Positions 54,193 to 63,341 of a DNA stretch of 64,000 bases are shown here, piece after piece. Position numbers and translations under genes: made by a program. The DNA comes from JAEUTH01 sp039931675 (lineage in GTDB: Bacteria > Bacteroidota > Bacteroidia > AKYH767-A > OLB10): NCBI GenBank assembly GCA_039931675.1, contig JBDTRM010000106.1:1-64000 (forward strand), in the 5' to 3' direction. Within the stretch, counting starts at the first letter, position 1. Each line of letters starts with the position of its first letter. The notes beneath the pieces were generated by a model that saw nothing but the letters and a program-made list of their open reading frames with translations, was not told where the DNA came from and did no database searches.

Positions 54193-56511
54193 TTAAACCT
54201 GTATTTGACCTGTCATTTGTTGTAGAGATAGTATTACAAATTCTGCTGGTTTTAATGGAGCAAAACCAACCCATATATTTACGATGCCCAAGTCGATAGC
54301 ATTTTGCGGAGTGGTTTCAGGATCGCATTTTACAAAATATGCTTCTTGTCTGGTCTTTCCCTGGAATGCACCCTGGCGGAAAAGGTTATGCATAAATGCT
54401 CCTACGTTCAGCCTGATCTGTGCCCAAAGCGGTTCATCATTAGGTTCAAAAACTACCCATTTTAAACCACGGTAGAGGCTTTCCTCAATGAACAAAGCAG
54501 TTCGCCTCACAGGTACATATTTCCACTGGCTGGCAAAATTGTCGTCTCCGTCCATTGTCCTGGCACCCCAGCAAATTATACCTTCAGGAAATATCCGGAG
54601 CGTATTGATAGCTACAGGATTAAGCTGCCCGTTCTCGCGGTCATTGAACCGGTATTGTAAGCCAACAACTCCTCTCAGGTCAGCCTCGGTCCCTGCCGGA
54701 GCTTTCCAAACACCCCTATTCGCATCTATACGTGCCATTAATCCCGCAATAGCTCCGCTTGGGCCAACCTGCACGCTGGCACCATTATTATCAGTAATAG
54801 TAACATTTGGATAGTAATGAGCACTGAAATCTTTAACCAAACCTAAACGAAGACTGTTAACACCATTAAAAGGATCTGTGGCCTTTTGAACTTTGTCCCA
54901 GGAATCGGGAGGATCCATAAGCAAAATTGCGCGTCTTTGCTGACAAAAAACACTTGCCTGTCCATAGAAATTCTGCACAGCTGTCGCATTTGAAGCATTA
55001 TCTTTAGGCAAAACCATAAGATTGAACAGATCGACATTTTTGTCAATAGAGTTATAGGCATCAGTGTAATCAGAATTAAGTGGAGCATCACCATCCGCTC
55101 CATCCAATCCAAGACTTTGGAAACCCCCTATACCTGATGTGCCGAGACTATAAAACCGCACATTTTTAATGAAGTGAGCATCAATATCTGTCGTTGAGGT
55201 TGTAATTGTGTTTATTGCGTTTTCATCACTGTCTGATGGCAGTATTGCCAAACGAGAGCCCCAAACCAGGGCGTTCCAATTAAACCCAGCAACAGCAGGT
55301 ACAGGATTGTTTATTGCAGCCGCAATCAATCCAAATTTTTCCCTCAGTCCATCACTGTTAGCGTTGATACTCGGAGCAGGAAGACCAATAGCATCGTTGA
55401 CCATAAGGGTTCCTGCTGTAACCAATGACACAGGAATGCTGATACCGTTTATTTGTACAGTATTGATGTCAATTTGTTTTAGGGAATCAAAATTGGGAAT
55501 ATTTTTAATGTCAAAAACAATTCCGTTAGGGACTGGTCTGCGGCTTTCGTAAACTGATACTTCAATACCCCCCTGGTTGGTACCTAGCATTAAAGGCAAT
55601 GCCAAGTCGTTTGCTGAATTCAATGCAGGAGTAATTCTTACTTCCGAATATCCTGTTATAGTTAATCTAAGCAAAAAAGTGTTAACGTTCACAACCTGGC
55701 TAGTTAAATCTGCGTTCACTGCAGGGTGGGAAGGAAAAGCATTTGAAATTTTCGTTTGAATGTCTGCTAATAAGGTTGCAGATGCCACACCAGCCAGATT
55801 TATATTAACAGGTGAACCTCCATCGAGGCTCAATTGGAAACTGTTTTTTTTATCAGTATTAATCAACTTAAATAGATCTGCGGGTTTTATTGGACGACCA
55901 GCCTGAGTATAACTGAGTAACGATGCCGGTGGAATTGGTATATTCTTATCAACAAGATTCACTAAGTTTGAATTGGAATTAATTATAGTAACAGCATATT
56001 TGGGATCGGCTGGGTTCATACTAAGATTAGTATAAGCTTCAACATTAGACATAGCTAATTGCCCGGATTTGCTTTTAGTGTAGTTGAACACCATAAAATT
56101 AAAAGTGGATTCAGGGTATTGCGTATTGTAGGAAACACTCATACGGATTGTATTTCCAATTTGGCCTGAGGAAATCGCTTTTACATCTAAGACAGGTAGT
56201 AAAGCAGCATTTAAAAGAGTAACTGCTGCCTTTTGGTCGGTTCCAGCCTTAACAATCCGGGTAACATAACATCTAGTACCTCCATTCAGGAAAAAAAGCT
56301 TTACTGCCCTAGGCATATCACTCAATGATGTATCTGAACTGAAAGTTCTATCAAAATCGCTGTAGCTTAAGCACAGTTGAGGAAAATTTACCGGACCCTG
56401 GCTTGCACGACCAATAAAGGCCGCTATTGAAGTGCTGACACCAACAATTGTGCGAACGCTGCTGGGTACTTCCTGAACATAGACACCGGGATAAGAAGGT
56501 TGTACTGGCAT
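54193..56511 (-). CDS. Contractile sheath protein (Afp2-4-like)
   Basis: 772 residues. It starts PSYPGVYVQEVPSSVRTIVG, VSTSIAAFIGRASQGPVNFP, the N-terminal strand exchanged between sheath subunits. The C-terminal domain is conserved: FFLNGGTRCYVTRI earlier, VAINTLRIFPEGIICWGART near 640, WKYVPVRRTALFIEESLYRG, LWAQIRLNVGAFMHNLFRQG and AFQGKTRQEAYFVKCDPETT. The middle (about 150-450) is an extra surface domain that makes the protein longer than Afp sheaths (about 350-450). It is the only sheath gene here, while Afp has three. It is the first structural gene of the operon, 190 bp after the NusG-like gene. Confidence 0.92.
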   Translation of the reverse strand: MPVQPSYPGVYVQEVPSSVRTIVGVSTSIAAFIGRASQGPVNFPQLCLSYSDFDRTFSSDTSLSDMPRAVKLFFLNGGTRCYVTRIVKAGTDQKAAVTLLNAALLPVLDVKAISSGQIGNTIRMSVSYNTQYPESTFNFMVFNYTKSKSGQLAMSNVEAYTNLSMNPADPKYAVTIINSNSNLVNLVDKNIPIPPASLLSYTQAGRPIKPADLFKLINTDKKNSFQLSLDGGSPVNINLAGVASATLLADIQTKISNAFPSHPAVNADLTSQVVNVNTFLLRLTITGYSEVRITPALNSANDLALPLMLGTNQGGIEVSVYESRRPVPNGIVFDIKNIPNFDSLKQIDINTVQINGISIPVSLVTAGTLMVNDAIGLPAPSINANSDGLREKFGLIAAAINNPVPAVAGFNWNALVWGSRLAILPSDSDENAINTITTSTTDIDAHFIKNVRFYSLGTSGIGGFQSLGLDGADGDAPLNSDYTDAYNSIDKNVDLFNLMVLPKDNASNATAVQNFYGQASVFCQQRRAILLMDPPDSWDKVQKATDPFNGVNSLRLGLVKDFSAHYYPNVTITDNNGASVQVGPSGAIAGLMARIDANRGVWKAPAGTEADLRGVVGLQYRFNDRENGQLNPVAINTLRIFPEGIICWGARTMDGDDNFASQWKYVPVRRTALFIEESLYRGLKWVVFEPNDEPLWAQIRLNVGAFMHNLFRQGAFQGKTRQEAYFVKCDPETTPQNAIDLGIVNIWVGFAPLKPAEFVILSLQQMTGQIQV

Positions 56512-56701
56512 AGTTTTTAATTTTAAGATTTATAAAAATTGAAATGTTTATCTATAATAATTGATTATTAAAACATAAGTCAATTGAAATTAATTGCTGT
56601 ATTATTAAAAGGATAAAATGGAGTGTTGTTTCACGGCTTCGCCAATGGGAGTCACATTTTCCCTTTTTAATATATCGCATTAAAAGAAATCCGATTTATC
56701 T

Positions 56702-57211
56702 TTAATAGTTTCTAATCCAGTTGCTATCAATTTCCACACTTGCAAAATGGCCCATATTCAATACCTCTACCAGGAAACGGTATTTGCCGTTTTCCTGTAA
56801 AGCAAATCCTTTCATACCTAAAAAGGGACCATCAATAATTTCAACACGGTCGCCTTTTTTAATGGCATGGTTTTCTATTTTCACTTTAGAGGAAGAATTA
56901 CAAAGCAGTTTGACTTTATCAATTTCCTCTTCTATTATGGTGGTCAACTTTCCTTCGAAACTCAGAAAATGAAAAAAATTGCAACTCTCAAATAATACTT
57001 TTCTTTCCACTTCATTTGTAAATAAAAAAATGTAAGGGTTTAGTATGGGAACATCAATCCATTTTTTACGATCACTCCAGTAATGCAATTGTCGCTGTAT
57101 GGGTAAATAAAAGGAAAAACCCAATTTCTCAAGTATGGCAGCAGCTTTTTTATAATGTATAGCTTTTGCAACAATAACATACCATTTTTTACTTTGAGGA
57201 AGGTTATTCAT
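56702..57211 (-). CDS. NusG-like transcription elongation factor (RfaH/UpxY type)
   Basis: 169 residues from the ATG at 57211 (MNNLPQSKKWYVIVAKAIHY); a start 16 codons earlier adds unrelated residues. The NGN domain has KKAAAILEKLGFSFYLPIQR and WIDVPILNPYIFLFT. A KOW domain follows (KKGDRVEIIDGPFLGMKGFA, near 115-135). This is the specialised NusG paralogue type that prevents premature termination in long operons such as capsule or toxin loci. It is the gene immediately before the 34-kb eCIS operon and on the same strand, so it probably keeps polymerase going through that operon. Confidence 0.85.
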   Translation of the reverse strand: MNNLPQSKKWYVIVAKAIHYKKAAAILEKLGFSFYLPIQRQLHYWSDRKKWIDVPILNPYIFLFTNEVERKVLFESCNFFHFLSFEGKLTTIIEEEIDKVKLLCNSSSKVKIENHAIKKGDRVEIIDGPFLGMKGFALQENGKYRFLVEVLNMGHFASVEIDSNWIRNY

Positions 57212-57321
57212 TGTTGAGCAATGGTTTAATAATTTTATTTTATGAATATTAAAAAACAATTTTGGTTAAAAATTGATAACAGAAGAATAAGCAAGAATGA
57301 AAATATTATTTTGTACTGATA

Positions 57322-57339
57322 TAGGGGAAAACCCCTATG
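57322..57339 (-). terminator. Short perfect hairpin after the NarL-type regulator gene
   Basis: ATAGGGG at 57322-57328 pairs with CCCCTAT at 57333-57339 around an AAAA loop. It lies immediately after the regulator's stop codon. On the minus strand no T-run follows directly, so it could be a weak terminator, an attenuator before the NusG-like gene or a regulator-binding palindrome. Confidence 0.4.
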
Positions 57340-58020
57340 TTAAAAACTTTTATTGAAAGTCTTTTCGTAATTTTTAATGATCCCTTTTTCAATAGCGTAC
57401 AAAACCAATCCAACCATATTTTTTGAATGGGTCTTTTCAATAATATGTGCCCTGTGAATTTCAATGGTTTTTTCAGACAGTAAAAGTTGTTTTGATATTT
57501 CTCTTGTAGAAAATTGTTCGCAAATCAGTCTTAAAATATCTACTTCTCTATCGGTAAGGTCTTCGCGTAAATCATAACATATCTTCTGTTTGCACTTTAA
57601 ATATTTTTCATTTAAAAAACAGCAGCCGTCCTCATCACAGAAAAAATCATTGCCGTTCATAATAGCAAAAACCGCTTTTTCAATTTGCGCTTCACTTAAA
57701 CTTTTGAGCAGATAACCATTAGAGCCGGCTTTATACATCTTGAGAGCATCGTTTTTATAATAATTCATAAAAAGCCCAACAATCTTAATTGAAGGATTAA
57801 TTTGTTTTACTCGGTGCATGGCTTTAAAGCCATCGAGCTTAGGCATTCTTATGTTCATGAAAATAAAATCTACCGGGTGCATCCTAATTAAATCTAACAC
57901 TTCAGTATCAGAGGTAGCACGAAAAAAATTTCGGGATGAAGAGCAGGATTTTATAATCGCTTCAAGTCCGAAGCAAAACAATGGGTGGTCGTCAACTATA
58001 ATAATGTTATTGGAGTGCAT
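57340..58020 (-). CDS. NarL/FixJ-type response regulator lacking the phosphoacceptor Asp
   Basis: 226 residues. The receiver domain has the acidic pair VDDHPLFCFG at residues 10-11, but the phosphorylation site reads DFIFMNIRMPKLDG, with Asn56 instead of Asp. The later Thr/Ser position is also changed (VGLFMNYY). A conserved Lys is kept in GYLLKSLSE. A LuxR-type helix-turn-helix closes the protein (LTDREVDILRLICEQF, STREISKQLLLSEKTIEIHR). Such pseudo-receivers work without phosphorylation, often by ligand or partner binding. It lies 128 bp upstream of the NusG-like gene on the same strand and probably controls it and the eCIS. Confidence 0.85.
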   Translation of the reverse strand: MHSNNIIIVDDHPLFCFGLEAIIKSCSSSRNFFRATSDTEVLDLIRMHPVDFIFMNIRMPKLDGFKAMHRVKQINPSIKIVGLFMNYYKNDALKMYKAGSNGYLLKSLSEAQIEKAVFAIMNGNDFFCDEDGCCFLNEKYLKCKQKICYDLREDLTDREVDILRLICEQFSTREISKQLLLSEKTIEIHRAHIIEKTHSKNMVGLVLYAIEKGIIKNYEKTFNKSF

Positions 58021-58221
58021 AACAAAAGGTCTGGTTGTTTCTTGCCAAAATAATTTAACAAGGTTGCAATAATCAGAAAAAAAATTCAGTCACAAAAAAA
58101 TTTAATCGTTAAATCCGCAACTATATTTTATCTTTTTAGTACAATGACCCCAAGCGAACATTAATTACTTTCCTATAAATCCAAAGTTTAAATCAACAAT
58201 GAACCGGCAGCTTACGCATTA

Positions 58222-58526
58222 ATGCAGAAAACTTTCAGTAGATGTTTATTAATTCTTTCGATCAGTGAAATTGACTTGCCAGTTGAAAATGTTGTAGATG
58301 AAGCAAACAAATTCTGGTTGACAATAACCTCGCTTATTTCTCAAAGCAACCGCCAGGAAAAAACTTTGCAGCAATAGGTGACGACAACGGACTTTTGATA
58401 TTTGTTGTTGCTGAAAGAAACTGGTTTCCGACTAACAAACCGGCAAAAAAGTATTTGACAAAAATAAAAGTGGAGAACAATGGCAGGATTAATGACATTT
58501 ATATTAACGATCAGAAACACATCTGA
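58222..58526 (+). pseudogene. Frameshifted VOC-family (glyoxalase-like) remnant
   Basis: Two overlapping frames read as one short VOC protein. From the ATG at 58222 the first gives ISEIDLPVENVVDEANKFWL, then near 58315-58345 sense moves to another frame: NFAAIGDDNGLLIFVVAERN, WFPTNKPAKKYLTKIKVENN, ending at the TGA at 58524. GDDNGLLIVV and WFPT are typical of small VOC proteins. A single frameshift explains the break. The rest of the gap (58021-58221) shows no gene. Confidence 0.55.
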
Positions 58527-58551
58527 TAACAATCAAATCAACTTCAAATTT

Positions 58552-61500
58552 TTACTCAATCGAAATCTTCCTGACCAATGTTGCTTCCTGCGTTCTTATG
58601 ATTAGCGTATAAATTCCAGCAACTTTGCTTTCAATATCAACATGAAATGTATTATCACCTTCTGATACGAATATTTGTTCGGAATAAACTTCTTGTCCTA
58701 GCACATTAATCAGAGACATTCTGCCCGATGTTGCAATTTTGCTTTGCATTTCAATTTCAAAACTGCCATCGTTTGGGTTTGGATAAATATTCAGTAAAGT
58801 GTTTTCAGTTGATGTTTCGTTTAACCTGCAATTGATTGTCACCTTAGTTCCTGTAGAAGTTTTAGAACAACTGTTAGCATTTGTAACTATAACCTTATAG
58901 GTTCCGGCAGCGGTGGCGAGATAGTTTTGCAAAGTAGCTCCGGCAATGTTTACAATTCCTTTCTGCCATTGATAACTATACCCTGCTCCACTATTTGCTG
59001 CAAGTGTAACACTTCCTCCTGCGCAAAAAGTTGTGGGCCCTTGCGGAGTAATTGTTGCAGACGGCAATGGATTCACAGTTGCAACTACACCAGTTGAATT
59101 TTTCCGGCAACCGTTGGGGCCGATAACTACTACCTTATAGGTTCCGGTCGAAGTAGGAATATAATTTTGTGCCGTTGCTCCTGCAATAGTTGAAGCACCT
59201 TTTTTCCATTCATAGCTTAAACCGGCACCTGCATTTGCAGTTAGTGTTAACAGGTTTTTGCCTGAACAAAATGTAGTTGGGCCCGTTGTTGCAAGAGTTG
59301 CCGTTGGCAATGATTTTACTGTAACCACTGTTGGTGTTGAAGTAGCCAAGCAATTATTTGCATTAGTAACTGTTACCGTAAAGGTTCCTGATAATGTAAC
59401 TGCAATACTTTGAGAAGTAGCCCCATTTGACCATTGGTAAGAATTAAATCCAACACCTGCATCAAGAGTTAAAATATCGCCCTTACAAAAAGTTGTTGCT
59501 CCGTTTGCTGTGATATTAGCTGTTGGTAATGGATTAACTGTAACTGATGTTGCAGCAGAAGCAGCAGAACAATTATTTGCATTAGTAACAGTAACAGAAT
59601 AATTTCCTGTTTGATTTACAGATATGCTTTGTGTTGTTGCACCTGTTGACCACAAGTAAGAATTAAATCCTGCTCCCGCATCCAGCATTACATTATTTCC
59701 TAAACAAAAAGTTGTTGTACCATTTGGGGTAATTGTTGCTATTGGTAAAGTATTAACTGTAACTGATGTTGCAGCAGAGCTTGCCGAACAATTATTTGCA
59801 TTGGTAATTATTACAGAATAGCTTCCTGTTTGGTTTATAGATATAGTTTGCGTTGTTGCACCATTTGACCACGAGTACGAATTAAATCCTGCACCTGCAT
59901 CAAGCATTATATTATTGCCTGCACAAAAAGTTGTCGCTCCGTTTGCGGTGATATTAGCTGTTGGCAAAGGATTAACAGTAACTGATGTTGCAGCCGAAGT
60001 AGCAGAACAATTATTTGCATTAGTAACTATGACAGAATAATTTCCTGTTTGATTGATAGAGACAGTTTGTATTGTTGCGCCATTTGACCATAAGTAAGAA
60101 TTAAATCCTGCACCTGCACCAAGCATTACATTATTACCTACACAAAAAGTTGTTGCTCCGTTTGCTGTAATATTAGCAGTTGGCAATGGATTCACAGTAA
60201 GTGATGTTGCAGCAGAAGTTGCAGAACAATTATTTGAATTGGTAACTATAACAGAAAAATTTCCTGTTTGATTTACCAAAATTGTTTGCGTTGTAGCACC
60301 TGTTGACCACAAATAAGAATTAAATCCTGCGCCTGCATTAAGTGTTACATTATTTCCTGAACAAAAAGTTGTTGCTCCGTTTGCTGTAACAGTTGCCGTT
60401 GGCAATGGATTTACAGTAATTAAAAAATTTGCCGTTGCAGTTTTACCCGTAGAAATCTCAGTAACAGTAACAGTATAGGTAGTTGTTGAGTTTGGTGAAG
60501 CAATGGGATTTGCAATAGTTGAATTATTCAAACCCGCAACCGGCAACCATGAATAAGAGTAAGCACCTGAACCATTTGAAACAGTCGTACTTAATTGCGC
60601 ATTGCTCCCATTACAAATTGCAGCACTGTTTGATTGAATAGAAACACTAAGGGTTGAAACCAAATCCGATTCCCATAAACCACGCCCATTAGTGGCTGCT
60701 CTTATTTTATTTATACTGTATGATATTTCCATTTCTCTTACACCCACATTAGGCAACCCTGTGAAAAACTGTTGCCATGATGACAACGAATCACTTCTAA
60801 AATAAACGCCAACATCAGTTCCCACATAAAGTGCATTGTTCGTATTGTTTTGATAGGTGATGCAATTGACAGGAAGATTGGGAAGCCCTGTGGAATAGTT
60901 TGACCATGTGGCGCCTGTATCAGATGAAACCCAAACTTTATTTGCCGATGAATATCCTGAAAAAGTAACCCATACTTTTCCCGGTTGCGTATTGCTTACT
61001 CCTATTGAAGATATTTGTGCAGAAGATATAGGCAAACCAGCAGTTCTGTCAACAAAGCTATTGCCATCAGTTGTCACAAAAAAAGCATTGGATTTGGAGG
61101 CATAAATAAAATTCGGATTGGAAGGCGCGTAGGCAAGAGAACTAATATTGAGACCGTTTGATGGAATACTACCGACTTGTGTAAAACTGCTTCCTCCATT
61201 TAAAGTGCGGTAAACCTGTGCCTTGCCCACCAGCAAAACCGTATCATAAACAGGATTCATAACAATGGGAGTAAGCCAATTACCTGCAGCATTTACTCCG
61301 CTTCCATTTATGTTACAAACTATATTATAGAGAGGGTATGTATTGTACGTTACCAAAATATACCCGTTATACGATTCAAGATACATGATGGTATCATTGT
61401 CATGTTCAAAAATACATTCCATACCATCACCTGTGTTTTGCGTAAACAACGACCAGTTATTTGATTTCAGAAGATGCGTACCCATGTCCTGGTGCCCTGT

Positions 61501-63033
61501 TAATATAGTATTCGGATTTATGGCAGCAGTACCGAGTTTATACATCTGCGATATTTGCAAACCTTCGTTGATGGGATTCCATGTTGCTCCCCTGTCAGTT
61601 GTTTTCCAAACACCGCCATCATTGCCCGAAAAATAAACTGAATCAGTACCTGGTAAAAAATCAATCGAATGATGGTCGGGATGAACAAATGGAATTAGAC
61701 CGGGAACATTATTTGTATGTTTTGTCCAGTTCAAACCACCGTCAACACTTTTATACATATTTGTTCCTCCTACAAGAATGGTATCCTTATGAATTGGCGA
61801 AACAGCCATGGCAAGATTATACCACGCCTGCGAACTTCCCGGAGCTATAAGTATGTTGGGTGTGTTAGAGCGAAGTGTAAAATTATCGCCTCCATCAACC
61901 GAGCGATAGAATCCATAAAAATCATAAGTGTTCTTTTTAATGGCAACTAAATAAACATAGTTGGTATCAGCAGGAGTAACAGCAATTTCGAGCCGGCCAA
62001 CATTTGCGCTCAGCGGAAGCCCTGATGCAATTGGCAGAAATGTTGCACCTCCATTTGTTGATTTATAAAAAGTGCCGGTAGAAAAAACTCCTGAAGTAGC
62101 ATAAATAATATTGGTGTTCCCGGGTTTGAATTCTATATCAGTAAATTGTCCTGCCTGCATCACTACCCAATTTATTCCGGCATTAATGGTTCGGTAAATA
62201 CCAACACTTGTAGCAGCAAAAACAGTATCGGGATGGATTGGATTAATTAAAAGCTTAAAAATAGCGCGATTCAGATTTACTGTCCAGTTCATCGTGTTGC
62301 TTGCGAGCGGCCACGTTACACCACCATCAGTTGATTTAAGAATACCAATTGAACTTAGTGCTAATTGTGAACCTGTTCCGTTTCCGTCACCTGTTGCGAG
62401 ATACATGATTTGCGGGTTTGCAGGATTAATTGCAACATCTGAACAGCCTATTATTGGTAACTGGTCAGTATTGGTTGTCCAATTCAATCCGCCATCAATG
62501 GTTTTCCATAATCCACCTAAAGGAGATGCAGTCCACATAATATTACTGCTGGTTGGATTAAAGCGAATAAAGTTAACGCGTGCTGCTCCACCCCAATCGC
62601 TGTGTGTGTGTGTGCCTGTTGGTCCTATTGCTGTCCAGTTACCCGAAAAATTTACAGCAGACGAATTACCTTTATTGTAAGAATTTGAATTGAGATAATT
62701 TTGAAACTCCTGTTGATTAGTAGAGGGAAGCGTAATATCACCCGAAGGATATACTCGAGGTTCCATATCTGATTCCCAACGCTTGTAAAGATTATACCCT
62801 CCAAACTTTCCTTCATCTTCTTCACCTTCCTCTTTCTCTTTTGAATTTCTTTTATCATAAGCCTTCTCATAAGCATTGAATGCTTTTTGAATTTCATAAA
62901 AATTCAAAGGCTTTGAATTGTAAGATAAATTTTTGGTTTTCAAATAAGGTGGCTGTAGCCACGGTTGTGCGTTTGCACTCAAACAAAAAATAAAAATTGC
63001 AACAACGAGCAAAGAGTTTGTGATAGCTTTCAT
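58552..63033 (-). CDS. Giant BNR/sortilin-like and Ig-repeat protein with T9SS sorting domain
   Basis: 1493 residues. Signal peptide: ITNSLLVVAIFIFCLSANAQ. From about 130 to 790 it is built of BNR/VPS10-like propeller repeats (GGLWKTIDGGLNWTTNTDQL, GIYRTINAGINWVVM, KSVDGGLNWTKHT, YRTLNGGSSFTQVGS). About 800-1400 holds Ig-like domains, five of which are nearly the same 73-residue unit (NANGATTFC.GNN, FNSYLWSNGATTQ), plus divergent ones. The C-terminus (LNIYPNPNDGSFEIEMQSKI, IYTLIIRTQEATLVRKISIE) is a type A T9SS sorting domain. Likely exported to the cell surface; the function is unknown, perhaps glycan binding or adhesion. It is the neighbour of the eCIS regulators but separate from them. Confidence 0.85.
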   Translation of the reverse strand: MKAITNSLLVVAIFIFCLSANAQPWLQPPYLKTKNLSYNSKPLNFYEIQKAFNAYEKAYDKRNSKEKEEGEEDEGKFGGYNLYKRWESDMEPRVYPSGDITLPSTNQQEFQNYLNSNSYNKGNSSAVNFSGNWTAIGPTGTHTHSDWGGAARVNFIRFNPTSSNIMWTASPLGGLWKTIDGGLNWTTNTDQLPIIGCSDVAINPANPQIMYLATGDGNGTGSQLALSSIGILKSTDGGVTWPLASNTMNWTVNLNRAIFKLLINPIHPDTVFAATSVGIYRTINAGINWVVMQAGQFTDIEFKPGNTNIIYATSGVFSTGTFYKSTNGGATFLPIASGLPLSANVGRLEIAVTPADTNYVYLVAIKKNTYDFYGFYRSVDGGDNFTLRSNTPNILIAPGSSQAWYNLAMAVSPIHKDTILVGGTNMYKSVDGGLNWTKHTNNVPGLIPFVHPDHHSIDFLPGTDSVYFSGNDGGVWKTTDRGATWNPINEGLQISQMYKLGTAAINPNTILTGHQDMGTHLLKSNNWSLFTQNTGDGMECIFEHDNDTIMYLESYNGYILVTYNTYPLYNIVCNINGSGVNAAGNWLTPIVMNPVYDTVLLVGKAQVYRTLNGGSSFTQVGSIPSNGLNISSLAYAPSNPNFIYASKSNAFFVTTDGNSFVDRTAGLPISSAQISSIGVSNTQPGKVWVTFSGYSSANKVWVSSDTGATWSNYSTGLPNLPVNCITYQNNTNNALYVGTDVGVYFRSDSLSSWQQFFTGLPNVGVREMEISYSINKIRAATNGRGLWESDLVSTLSVSIQSNSAAICNGSNAQLSTTVSNGSGAYSYSWLPVAGLNNSTIANPIASPNSTTTYTVTVTEISTGKTATANFLITVNPLPTATVTANGATTFCSGNNVTLNAGAGFNSYLWSTGATTQTILVNQTGNFSVIVTNSNNCSATSAATSLTVNPLPTANITANGATTFCVGNNVMLGAGAGFNSYLWSNGATIQTVSINQTGNYSVIVTNANNCSATSAATSVTVNPLPTANITANGATTFCAGNNIMLDAGAGFNSYSWSNGATTQTISINQTGSYSVIITNANNCSASSAATSVTVNTLPIATITPNGTTTFCLGNNVMLDAGAGFNSYLWSTGATTQSISVNQTGNYSVTVTNANNCSAASAATSVTVNPLPTANITANGATTFCKGDILTLDAGVGFNSYQWSNGATSQSIAVTLSGTFTVTVTNANNCLATSTPTVVTVKSLPTATLATTGPTTFCSGKNLLTLTANAGAGLSYEWKKGASTIAGATAQNYIPTSTGTYKVVVIGPNGCRKNSTGVVATVNPLPSATITPQGPTTFCAGGSVTLAANSGAGYSYQWQKGIVNIAGATLQNYLATAAGTYKVIVTNANSCSKTSTGTKVTINCRLNETSTENTLLNIYPNPNDGSFEIEMQSKIATSGRMSLINVLGQEVYSEQIFVSEGDNTFHVDIESKVAGIYTLIIRTQEATLVRKISIE
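59345..60440 (-). repeat. Five ~219-bp tandem Ig-coding repeats
   Basis: The plus-strand block aaaaagttgttgctccgttt and its variants recurs about every 219-220 bp near 59490, 59709, 59928, 60147 and 60366. Each unit encodes one 73-residue Ig-like domain. The similarity suggests expansion by unequal crossing over, and such arrays are prone to assembly collapse. Confidence 0.85.
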
Positions 63034-63341
63034 TGTGTGGGGTTATTAAATTTATGGATAAAAAAACAAGAGGTATAATTAAATATAAGACTAAAATAAA
63101 TCTTATCTTTTATATAAACTATGACTACTTAATGATTGGTTGGATTGAGTTAACGGTTGGAATTATTATACTTGCAAAGGGTGTTTTTTTTATTGAGGTT
63201 ATCCCGATGTTTCGGGAGTTTGCTGATTCCGCTAACTTTTGTTTATGGATTTTGTATTCATCAACCGTAAAAATTTATCACGCTCGCGGTATAATAAAAT
63301 TGAAAGACTGGTCTTTATGACGCGACCTCAGAAAAAAAAAA
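63034..63341. other. 308-bp AT-rich gap, no visible gene
   Basis: The gap holds the upstream region of the BNR/Ig protein gene (minus strand) and the 3' side of the DUF4143-type gene. Frames are short or of very unlikely composition and no RNA motif is visible. Confidence 0.4.

Noticed and set aside
22000..56511. Prophage
   Set aside because: Tail-like genes are present, but capsid, portal, terminase, integrase and att-like repeats are not seen. The ATPase, DUF4157 and Pvc16-type genes are eCIS marks.
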